Positions 34,593 to 40,179 of a stretch of 40,179 bases of DNA are shown in pieces (within the stretch, counting starts at the first letter, position 1; each line of letters starts with the position of its first letter). A program made the translations under genes and the position numbers. Origin of the DNA: Gammaproteobacteria bacterium (GTDB taxonomy: Bacteria; Pseudomonadota; Gammaproteobacteria; Steroidobacterales; GCA-2729495); contig JAJRUG010000096.1 in NCBI GenBank assembly GCA_024277915.1, forward strand, positions 1-40,179, written 5' to 3'. The notes under the pieces are model-generated. The model saw nothing but the letters and a program-made list of their open reading frames with translations. It did not search any database and had not been told where the DNA came from.

Positions 34593-34880
34593 CTAGCCAC
34601 AGCCGTCGAACCCATCGGCATCCATTTTTTCCTCATAGGCTGTTGCCACTTCTGTACCGGGAACCAGGGTCGACTTGACCTCAATGACCTCGCCGGCTGC
34701 TGCTGACTTTGCCGGGCCAACCCACTTTCCTGGCTCAACGGTGGCACAGGATTTCCCTTCTTTGACCTTGCGCCCGACTTTTTTAGGTGTAAATGCAACC
34801 AGTTGCCCGGCTATTGCTGTAGCAATTGTTGTCATCCCCAGCTTTATTTTAGCCACAAAAAGTGGTACCAATCTGTTCAT
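34593..34880 (-). CDS. GcvH-like lipoyl-carrier domain protein, truncated at the N-terminus
   Basis: A 95-residue protein matching the core of glycine-cleavage H-like carriers: LGMTTIATAIAGQLVAF, KKVGRKVKEGKSCATVE, PGKWVGP with K52 at the lipoyl-lysine position (E-x-x-K as in GcvH), then AAGEVIEV. It lacks the 25-30 residues that normally precede (the HEWV region); a TAG stop directly precedes the ATG. The C-terminus is also atypical (EEKMDADGFDGCG). H-like carriers with GKWVGP occur in sulfur oxidation (LbpA of the sHdr system) as well as elsewhere. Only 30 bp separate it from a divergent frameshifted tusA, too little for two normal promoters. It is either a shortened functional domain or a decaying gene. 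Confidence 0.6.
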   Translation of the reverse strand: MNRLVPLFVAKIKLGMTTIATAIAGQLVAFTPKKVGRKVKEGKSCATVEPGKWVGPAKSAAAGEVIEVKSTLVPGTEVATAYEEKMDADGFDGCG

Positions 34881-34910
34881 CTAAACACTAATCAAACGGG
34901 ATACACGAAC

Positions 34911-35136
34911 ATGGCTGACCAGATTCTGGATGCAAAAGGACTTAACTGCCCGATGCCGATACTCAAGGCAAAAAAAAGCCCTGAAGTCGATGCCTGCTGG
35001 TGCAACACTCGAAATACTGGCAACCGATCCGGGCTCTGTTGCGGACTTTCAGGCCTTTTGCCGTACGACCGGGAATGAATTGGTTGAGCACTCGGTAGAT
35101 GACAAGATATACAGGTTTCTGATCAAGTGCACCTGA
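34911..35136 (+). pseudogene. tusA: TusA-like sulfur carrier with a frameshift in an A8 tract
   Basis: The first 22 codons read MADQILDAKGLNCPMPILK..., with the TusA active-site CPMP. The correct continuation (ALKSMPAGATLEILATDPG... to FLIKCT) is in the next frame, ending at 35136. The break is a run of eight A at 34970-34977 where seven would keep the frame. Unshifted translation ends at 35078 with an unrelated tail. If repaired the protein is about 74 residues, normal for TusA, with all conserved parts. A sequencing error, a true mutation, or slippage on the A8 tract are all possible. A -1 ribosomal shift does not help, because it meets TGA two codons later. Confidence 0.85.
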
Positions 35137-35188
35137 TTGCACACCCCGGAACGTTGGAGGCTTCAGTTGCTCCAACGGAGATGGAGTA

Positions 35189-36019
35189 ATGACTGACTTT
35201 CTTCTGGCAAATGAACCAGCGATTCGCCTGAGCGTTTTTCTCGGCGTTCTTGCTGCAATGATTCTATGGGAAGTGGTGGCACCCCGCCGGGATCGTCACT
35301 GCTCCCGCTGGGTTCGCTGGCCTGCCAATCTTGGCGTTGTCGTTCTGAATATCGCCCTGTTGCGGGCCGTGATTCCAATGGCGGCAGTGGGGTTTGCTCT
35401 GTACGTGCAGGGATCGGGCTGGGGTTTGTTGAATCAGTTCAATGTCCCCTACGGACTCGCGGTTGTGCTATCCATTATCGTTCTTGATCTTATTATTTAT
35501 CTGCAACATGTCCTGTTTCATGCGGTGCCGGTTCTTTGGCGATTACACCGTATGCATCATGCCGACCTTGATTTCGATGTCACCACGGGAGCACGGTTCC
35601 ACCCGATTGAGATCTTTCTTTCCATGGGTATCAAGATGTTTGTTATCGTCGCGCTTGGGCCGCCGGCACTGGCTGTGCTGTTATTTGAGGTGCTGCTGAA
35701 TGCAAGTGCGATGTTTAATCACGGAAATATTCGCCTGCCGGTCAAGTTTGACCGGATACTCCGCTGGGTTTTGGTGACCCCGGATATGCATCGTATACAT
35801 CACTCGGTGATTCCGAGCGAAACGAATAGCAATTTTGGTTTTGAATTGCCCTGGTGGGACAGGCTGTTCGGCACCTATCAGGATCAACCCGCGGAAGGGC
35901 ATAGCAGGATGATGATCGGGCTGGAGACATTTCGCTGTGCCAGGGATCTGCGACTTGATCAAATGCTGCTGCAGCCGTTCCGCGGTAAGGCTGAGCATCA
36001 TGCTGTCAGAAGGCATTGA
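35189..36019 (+). CDS. Sterol desaturase/fatty acid hydroxylase superfamily membrane protein
   Basis: A 276-residue di-iron membrane oxygenase. It has four to five hydrophobic segments and the three histidine boxes: H107-x3-H111 (HVLFH), H120-x2-HH124 (HRMHH) and H201-x2-HH205 (HRIHH), plus H138 and H178 in the usual positions. Members hydroxylate or desaturate lipids, sterols or carotenoids; the bacterial substrate is unknown. GGAG precedes the ATG, and a 7-bp hairpin (GTTGGAG with CTCCAAC, 35153-35176) sits just before it. Confidence 0.88.
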   Translation: MTDFLLANEPAIRLSVFLGVLAAMILWEVVAPRRDRHCSRWVRWPANLGVVVLNIALLRAVIPMAAVGFALYVQGSGWGLLNQFNVPYGLAVVLSIIVLDLIIYLQHVLFHAVPVLWRLHRMHHADLDFDVTTGARFHPIEIFLSMGIKMFVIVALGPPALAVLLFEVLLNASAMFNHGNIRLPVKFDRILRWVLVTPDMHRIHHSVIPSETNSNFGFELPWWDRLFGTYQDQPAEGHSRMMIGLETFRCARDLRLDQMLLQPFRGKAEHHAVRRH

Positions 36020-36051
36020 GTTATTGGAAATCTGACATGCCGTTGATGTCA

Positions 36052-36138
36052 GAGGATAGGTGCCGGTTACCCTTTCCGGCGGAGTAAAGCGCACCGCAGG
36101 GAGCCATCCGCAGGAAAGGGTAACCGGCACCTATCCTC
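36052..36138 (-). repeat. Conserved-loop hairpin element 5 (arm group B, inverted)
   Basis: A perfect 26-bp inverted repeat with arms starting GAGGATAGGTGCC. The loop core reads on the minus strand (36081-36107) and differs from element 4 by one C-to-G change. The arms match group B (element 4) with several changes, each compensated in the opposite arm. Confidence 0.9.
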
Positions 36139-36205
36139 GGGATTGAACCACCTGCCTTGATGGTTCTCCCGTCTCTTATTTTTTGAATCGTCGTGCCAAT
36201 CGTCC

Positions 36206-36292
36206 GGCATCACCTGCCCGATCCCTTTTTGCCGGGATGGCTCCCTGCGGTCCGCTTTATTCCCTGCAAAAAGGGATCGGGCAGGTAATGCC
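36206..36292 (+). repeat. Conserved-loop hairpin element 3 (arm group A)
   Basis: A 27-bp inverted repeat with one mismatch (arms GGCATCACCTGCCC and GGGCAGGTAATGCC). The loop core at 36237-36263 is identical to elements 1 and 2. Flanks GTGCCAA (36193) and TTGG (36293) are shared. Confidence 0.9.
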
Positions 36293-36346
36293 TTGGTTGG
36301 GTACGGGGTGTGGGGTTCGTGGAACCGGGGGAGGGGATGGCGTGGC

Positions 36347-36389
36347 CGGACACTGATGGCAAGATGAAAGCCTCGGCTGTCACACCTGT
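36347..36389 (+). repeat. 43-nt sequence shared with 28749-28791, copy 2
   Basis: About 36 of 43 bases match copy 1, and it is likewise downstream of a conserved-loop hairpin (54 nt after element 3). Confidence 0.65.
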
Positions 36390-36426
36390 TTCATTCCTGG
36401 AATACTCTCCTGAGCGGGTCTGGTCA

Positions 36427-37221
36427 CTACCTGACAGGTCTGACATTTCCCTTCCGAATCGATTTTCGCATTTTTCTTGCAATCCAGCCCGCCATTAGTC
36501 GTGCGAACGGGGTGACTGGTGCGCCGGTATAGTATTCCGCATCGAGCCAGTTTCGTTCTTCCCAGTAGGCATAATTTTTCAAGCCCTTCTGGCCCCGGGT
36601 CATGTTTTGCATGGCTCGAAAATTCATCAGCTGCGGGAATTTTGGTGACCCGAGTTCGCCTTTGGCAATTTCGGCGACAAAAGTTTTTGCGACATCTTCT
36701 GCAGCTTCGTCGACGCGCTGAAGATACCGCTCTTTGTGCATTTGAGAACTGGAAATTCCCATTCGACTAACGACATCGCAGCCCCAGGCAGAGGCCGTAC
36801 CCTCAAGAAAATCCAGAACAACCTTGTGACCACCGCCCGATGCAGCCGCGATAACAATCGCCTTTTTCCCGAAGAAGCTCGGACGATTTCGTTTGTACAT
36901 GAAATATTCAACGAAATTTTTCATCAAGCCGGTTACATTGAAGGTGTATACCGGGGCACCCAGGATGATCCCGTCGGCGTGATCCATTTTTTCGGCAATC
37001 GGCCCGATGAGGGAATATTCCGGACAGGTTTCTTCGCCGGTAGTGACACAAGTCAGGCAGCCGTCGCAGAACGGCAACCCGAGTTTCTGAATAAATATAG
37101 TTTCAACTTCGGTCGCCCGGATTTGGCTTATTTTCTGCTCGATGAGCCGGATTGCCTTGAATGTCTCGCTTTCCTCGTTACGCGACGAGCCGATCAGTGC
37201 GAGTAATCTCAGAGGTGCCAT
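36427..37221 (-). CDS. Flavodoxin-fold NAD(P)H reductase with an iron-sulfur flavoprotein-like cysteine motif
   Basis: A 264-residue protein of the NADPH-dependent FMN reductase/iron-sulfur flavoprotein superfamily. The N-terminal GSSRNEESET is the FMN phosphate-binding loop; GAPVYTFNVTGLMKNFVEY is the second flavin-contact region. A cysteine cluster C52-x2-C55-x2-C58-x7-C66 resembles the compact [4Fe-4S] motif of Isf proteins. The C-terminal 60 residues are an extension rich in basic residues. It is a likely cytoplasmic redox enzyme; the partner is unknown. It is monocistronic, with hairpin elements behind its 3' end. Confidence 0.78.
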   Translation of the reverse strand: MAPLRLLALIGSSRNEESETFKAIRLIEQKISQIRATEVETIFIQKLGLPFCDGCLTCVTTGEETCPEYSLIGPIAEKMDHADGIILGAPVYTFNVTGLMKNFVEYFMYKRNRPSFFGKKAIVIAAASGGGHKVVLDFLEGTASAWGCDVVSRMGISSSQMHKERYLQRVDEAAEDVAKTFVAEIAKGELGSPKFPQLMNFRAMQNMTRGQKGLKNYAYWEERNWLDAEYYTGAPVTPFARLMAGWIARKMRKSIRKGNVRPVR

Positions 37222-37316
37222 GGCGTTCTTCTTCAGGTAGAGAAGTCAAGAAGACTACAATGTACGTATTTTTATGTCATCAGGGATGATTCGATATAGC
37301 AACCGCCCGCAGAAGC

Positions 37317-37335
37317 AGCTGGAAGCCCCTCCCAC
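37317..37335 (-). repeat. Half copy of the GTGGGAG REP-like repeat
   Basis: AGCTGGAAGCCCCTCCCAC matches 17 of 19 bases of one arm of the hairpin at 18716-18772. No second arm is present. It sits in the 199-bp gap before the DUF1538 operon. Confidence 0.5.
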
Positions 37336-37420
37336 AGTTCCCTCCGATTTAATGTTGTATCAACTCCCCATGTCGGGCATTGTTCATAACAAGATATATT
37401 CATAATCAGCAAGGGGAATC

Positions 37421-38167
37421 TTGGCCGAAGCACTTCAGGTCCTGCTTCGTGATCTTGGCGGCAGCGTGCGCGATCTGGCGCCAATTGTTCTCGTCATTGG
37501 TGCCTTTCAATTCTTTCTTTTTGATAGTGACCCGGCGGGATTGCTGGAGTTCGGTGGCGGGATTGTGCTTGTCGTCCTCGGCTTGACGCTGTTTGTCTAT
37601 GGTCTGAAGTTGGCCCTGTTTCCGCTGGGAGAACAACTGGCCTATTTGCTGGCGAAAAAAGGCAGCGTCTTGTGGCTGGTGGCCTTCGCATTTGCACTGG
37701 GGTTCGGCACGACGATCGCGGAGCCGGCACTGATTCTTGTGGCTTCAGAGGCTGCCGAGATTGCTGCACAGGATGGGATTATCGAAGTTGCTCAACAGGC
37801 CAAAGACAGCTATTCCCTTGGGCTGAGGATGACAGTTGCACTGGCTGTCGGTTGTGCGCTGGTACTGGGAGTGTTGCGTATTATTACCGGCTGGTCATTG
37901 CCCCTGATGATTGGTGGCGGATATGTACTGGTGATCGCTATTACCGCTTTCGCGCCGGACGAAATCATCGGTGTTGCATATGATTCCGGTGGTGTAACGA
38001 CATCCACTGTCACGGTGCCGCTGGTTACAGCGCTTGGCGTTGGTTTGGCATCCTCACTGGAGGATCGTAATCCGATGACAGACGGTTTTGGGCTGATAGC
38101 TTTCGCCTCGCTCACACCGATTCCGTTTGTCATGGTCTACGGGATGGTTATTTCATGGATTGGTTGA
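37421..38167 (+). CDS. DUF1538 membrane protein, first subunit (UmpA-like)
   Basis: A 248-residue integral membrane protein with about six to seven hydrophobic segments. It starts with TTG, supported by AAGGGG at the right distance. Two blocks mark the family: [11 protein letters not shown] (94-104) and [14 protein letters not shown] (187-200), both likely in or next to membrane helices and rich in small and hydroxyl residues as in ion-binding sites. To my recollection a DUF1538 pair (UmpAB) from Halomonas acts as a two-component Na+(Li+,K+)/H+ antiporter; transport activity here is inferred from that. It overlaps the next gene by 13 bp and starts a four-gene operon. Confidence 0.8.
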   Translation: MAEALQVLLRDLGGSVRDLAPIVLVIGAFQFFLFDSDPAGLLEFGGGIVLVVLGLTLFVYGLKLALFPLGEQLAYLLAKKGSVLWLVAFAFALGFGTTIAEPALILVASEAAEIAAQDGIIEVAQQAKDSYSLGLRMTVALAVGCALVLGVLRIITGWSLPLMIGGGYVLVIAITAFAPDEIIGVAYDSGGVTTSTVTVPLVTALGVGLASSLEDRNPMTDGFGLIAFASLTPIPFVMVYGMVISWIG

Positions 38168-38946
38168 TGGATATCTTCGGCTCGGTTGCCGGAACAGCAC
38201 TGGATGTCTTGCCGATTGCCGTTTTGTTGATGGGGTTTCAGATTATTTTAATCGGGGGGCTGCCACCGGCCTGGCGTAAGCTGATAGTCGGGTTTGTGCT
38301 GGTCGTGCTGGGTCTGGGGCTCTTCATGACAGGGCTTGAGCAGGCGCTGTTTCCGCTCGGGCGACTAATGGCGGCGCAACTTACTGATCCGCAGTTTTTA
38401 GGCATCACCGGGATCGATGATGCGGTAGTACAGTGGGATGCCTACTATTGGGTCTACATATTCGCTTTTATGATCGGCTTTAGTACCACCATCGCAGAAC
38501 CGGCACTGCTTGCAGTAGCGATCAAGGCCAACGAAGAGTCCGGTGGCGCTATTGGAGTCTGGGGGCTGCGTATTGCGGTAGCTATTGGTGCTGCTACTGG
38601 CGTGGCTTTGGGCTGCTATCGCATTGTTACCGGCACACCCTTGCACTACTACATTATGGCGGGTTACTTCGTAGTGGTAATACAGACGGCTTTGTCACCA
38701 CGAATGATTGTGCCACTGGCCTATGATTCCGGTGGTGTCACAACATCAACTGTGACAGTGCCTATTATCACTGCACTGGGCCTGGGGCTGGCCGAGGCGA
38801 TTCCTGGCAGAAGTCCGCTGCTGGATGGTTTTGGTCTGGTGGCATTCACCTGCCTGTTCCCGATTATTTCGGTGCTTGCCTATGCCCAGTTTTCCGCATT
38901 GGCAACCGGTTTAGGGAATCGCAGAGCAGGCCAGTGGTCCAAGTAA
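38155..38946 (+). CDS. DUF1538 membrane protein, second subunit (UmpB-like)
   Basis: A 263-residue paralogue of the preceding protein with the same two blocks, [12 protein letters not shown] (108-119) and [14 protein letters not shown] (190-203), in the same order and topology. This suggests the two form a heteromeric transporter from an ancient duplication. Its ATG lies 13 bp inside the upstream gene, so the subunits are translationally coupled, as expected for a fixed stoichiometry. A PII-like gene follows after 43 bp. Confidence 0.8.
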   Translation: MDWLMDIFGSVAGTALDVLPIAVLLMGFQIILIGGLPPAWRKLIVGFVLVVLGLGLFMTGLEQALFPLGRLMAAQLTDPQFLGITGIDDAVVQWDAYYWVYIFAFMIGFSTTIAEPALLAVAIKANEESGGAIGVWGLRIAVAIGAATGVALGCYRIVTGTPLHYYIMAGYFVVVIQTALSPRMIVPLAYDSGGVTTSTVTVPIITALGLGLAEAIPGRSPLLDGFGLVAFTCLFPIISVLAYAQFSALATGLGNRRAGQWSK

Positions 38947-38989
38947 TAGTTACTGCAGAACATTTTAGAGAAAAGTCAGGAGAAAGATC

Positions 38990-39340
38990 GTGCATTTCAA
39001 GCTATTGGTAGTCTTTGTAGAAGACAGCAAAACTGATCTGATTGTTGATGCGGCGCGCAAGGCTGGCGCGACCGGGTGTACCGTGATCAATCACGCCAGG
39101 GGGGAAGGCCTGAAGCAACCGAGGAGTTTTCTCGGGCTCACACTGACTACCCAGCGAGATGTAGTATTGCTATTGGTCGAAAAGCACATGAGCCGAGAGA
39201 TCCTGGAAACAATCGGTCAGGTGGGGCAGTTCGATGAGAAGCCCGGTACCGGAATAGCATTGCAGATTGATGTTGAGGATGCCGTCGGTGTAATGCACCA
39301 GGTAGAAGAGTTGGCCGATGTGGTGGAGGGAAAGATATGA
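38990..39340 (+). CDS. PII-like nitrogen-regulatory-superfamily signalling protein
   Basis: A 116-residue protein with the PII fold: HFKLLVVFVEDSKTD, AARKAGATGCTVINHARGEG, a shortened T-loop region (LKQPRSFLGLTL, without the uridylylated Tyr of GlnB), TTQRDVVLLLVE, and the nucleotide/anion loop FDEKPGTGIALQIDVEDAVGV. GTG start with GGAG eight bases upstream. PII-like proteins commonly bind adenine nucleotides and gate a neighbouring transporter (GlnK-AmtB, SbtB-SbtA). Here the neighbour is the DUF1538 pair, so transporter control is the natural inference. Its stop overlaps the CBS gene (ATGA). Confidence 0.83.
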   Translation: MHFKLLVVFVEDSKTDLIVDAARKAGATGCTVINHARGEGLKQPRSFLGLTLTTQRDVVLLLVEKHMSREILETIGQVGQFDEKPGTGIALQIDVEDAVGVMHQVEELADVVEGKI

Positions 39341-39744
39341 GCGATCTGAGCAGGATTTCGATACGAGACGTGATGCGTCCCGAGGTGACTACTGTGGACG
39401 GACGGATTGATGTCCTCGAGGCAATGAAAGTAATGAAGCGGGTGGGTGCTACCTGTCTGATGGTTGAGAAAAGGGATGAACACGACGAATACGGGATGCT
39501 GGCATTTTCTGATGTGGCGAAGCAGGTGATTGCAAAAAACCGGGCACCCGACCGGGTGAATGTATTCGAGATCATGGCCAAACCAGTTGTTTCAGTTCGG
39601 CCGGATATGGATATTCGTTATTGTGCCCGGTTATTCGAGCGTTGCGGTATCAGTCATGCGCCTGTTATTGAGGGGGAGAAAGTGATCGGGATTGTCAGCT
39701 ACTATTTACTGGTACTGGGCGGACTACCGGATCTCGATGGTTGA
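39337..39744 (+). CDS. Tandem CBS-domain (Bateman module) protein
   Basis: A 135-residue protein that is essentially one pair of CBS domains: IRDVMRPEVTTVDG...MVEKRDEHDEYGMLAFSDVAKQV, then VFEIMAKPVVSVRPDMDI...APVIEGEKVIGIVSYYLLV. Such modules bind adenine nucleotides (AMP, ATP, S-adenosylmethionine, sometimes c-di-AMP). It is coupled by ATGA overlap to the PII-like gene, so two candidate nucleotide sensors serve one membrane-protein operon. The last 43 bp overlap the convergent gene. Confidence 0.85.
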   Translation: MSDLSRISIRDVMRPEVTTVDGRIDVLEAMKVMKRVGATCLMVEKRDEHDEYGMLAFSDVAKQVIAKNRAPDRVNVFEIMAKPVVSVRPDMDIRYCARLFERCGISHAPVIEGEKVIGIVSYYLLVLGGLPDLDG

Positions 39745-40133
39745 TCAATAACCGGAAGGATGAATTGCTGGCGGGCCAGCGCCGAGTCAATAACCTCTTC
39801 CGGGTAGTAATGAATAAAAACTGGCGGGCGGTAGCACAGGAGATCCGGGTTCGATTCGCAGAATTCGTTCCAGTCGTTTGAGTGGCCGCCGCCCCTGCGC
39901 TCGTTGATCAGGATGATATAAAACCAGGTGATGGTTTCGTGGTATTTTTCCGGAACACCGAGATGTGCAGTCAGTTTTCTCAGGCCTGCTGTGTATTTTG
40001 CAATAGCCTGCGCAAGATCAAATTGATTCAGGTAGATCCACGCCACACGGACATGCATCGCGTGGTCAAACTGCTCCGGGTCAACAGAACAATTTTCGAA
40101 AGCCGTAATGAGTTGGTCATCTGTCTCGCACAA
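39702..40133 (-). CDS. Conserved hypothetical protein
   Basis: A 143-residue soluble protein starting with TTG, supported by GGAG eight bases upstream and an in-frame stop not far above. A helical, aromatic-rich sequence: FDHAMHVRVAWIYLNQFDLAQAIAKYTAGLRKL, then KYHETITWFYIILINER and DLLCYRPPVFIHYYPEEVI. The repeated His and Trp/Tyr residues suggest a binding pocket, but I recognise no named family. Its 3' end overlaps the CBS gene tail-to-tail by 43 bp. Confidence 0.68.
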   Translation of the reverse strand: MCETDDQLITAFENCSVDPEQFDHAMHVRVAWIYLNQFDLAQAIAKYTAGLRKLTAHLGVPEKYHETITWFYIILINERRGGGHSNDWNEFCESNPDLLCYRPPVFIHYYPEEVIDSALARQQFILPVIDQPSRSGSPPSTSK

Positions 40134-40179
40134 ATGGATGTCTCCGATTCGGGTGGCAGCATGTTACCACCGTACATGG

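Larger units (their letters stand above)
36020..36426. other. 407-bp gap between convergent genes holding two hairpin elements
   Basis: It contains conserved-loop hairpin 5 (36052-36138, loop core on the minus strand) and hairpin 3 (36206-36292, loop core on the plus strand) only 67 bp apart and pointing opposite ways, followed by the second copy of the 43-nt sequence (36347-36389). No intrinsic terminator with a T-run is seen; the hairpins themselves may protect or end both transcripts. Confidence 0.6.

Noticed and set aside
34970..34984. Programmed -1 ribosomal frameshift in tusA at the A-rich heptamer
   Set aside because: Shifting -1 gives AAG CCC TGA, a stop at once; the needed correction is +1 or loss of one A.
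36210..36498. ORFs on both strands across the hairpin 3 region
   Set aside because: Their products are translations of the repeat and show the same peptide (IKRTAGSHP) as the false aldolase extension.
1..40179. tRNA, rRNA, CRISPR array, prophage or insertion sequence
   Set aside because: No regularly spaced direct repeats, transposase, integrase, phage structural genes or recognisable RNA genes were seen.

Overview
The window looks like a chromosomal segment of a free-living, probably marine, gammaproteobacterium. The evidence is a complete PspF/PspABC envelope-stress locus with a sigma-54 promoter, RND tripartite pump genes, a PilZ protein, an NAD-linked formate dehydrogenase, sulfite dehydrogenase with its cytochrome, and dense unlinked metabolic genes. 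I see no phage, plasmid, insertion sequence, CRISPR, rRNA or tRNA. The species is not identifiable from this text; a Woeseiaceae/Chromatiales-like lineage is only a guess.

Layout. 1-7.7 kb: the 3' part of a fused isobutyryl-CoA mutase (icmF), a convergent pair of exported proteins (amidohydrolase and TolB-like propeller), then a stand-alone Rieske oxygenase ending in a strong terminator. 7.8-13.1 kb: a PilZ protein and a two-gene NAD-dependent formate dehydrogenase in which the thioredoxin-like and flavin subunits are fused. 13.3-18.6 kb: pspF with a translationally coupled 50-residue membrane ORF, divergent from pspA-pspB-pspC-pspC2 and a YdgA-like gene, then a small anchored protein. 18.8-28.5 kb: class II aldolase and a four-gene pump operon (two lipoprotein adaptors, two RND permeases) behind a promoter overlapped by a palindromic operator. 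29.0-35.1 kb: sulfur region with a class V aminotransferase (desulfurase/desulfinase type), a YeiH-type exporter, a SorA-like sulfite dehydrogenase, a SorB-like cytochrome, a hemolysin III protein, a BigR/SqrR-like ArsR regulator, a truncated GcvH-like lipoyl-carrier gene and a frameshifted tusA. 35.2-40.1 kb: sterol-desaturase-like protein, iron-sulfur flavoprotein-like reductase, and an operon of two DUF1538 membrane proteins, a PII-like protein and a CBS-domain protein, which overlaps tail-to-tail with a conserved hypothetical gene.

The most unusual signal is non-coding. Five large hairpins (about 25-27 bp stems) sit in gaps at 13.2, 19.8, 28.6, 36.05 and 36.2 kb, in both orientations. They share an almost invariant 27-nt loop core, while the stems fall into two unrelated sequence groups and vary with compensating changes. 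This is the reverse of an ordinary transposon end or REP element. Two of them are followed by a shared 43-nt sequence. The other candidate systems are the DUF1538-PII-CBS operon (a membrane transporter with two likely nucleotide-sensing partners) and the sulfur block, where a cysteine-based persulfide-sensor-like repressor lies among sulfite-handling genes and damaged sulfur-carrier genes.
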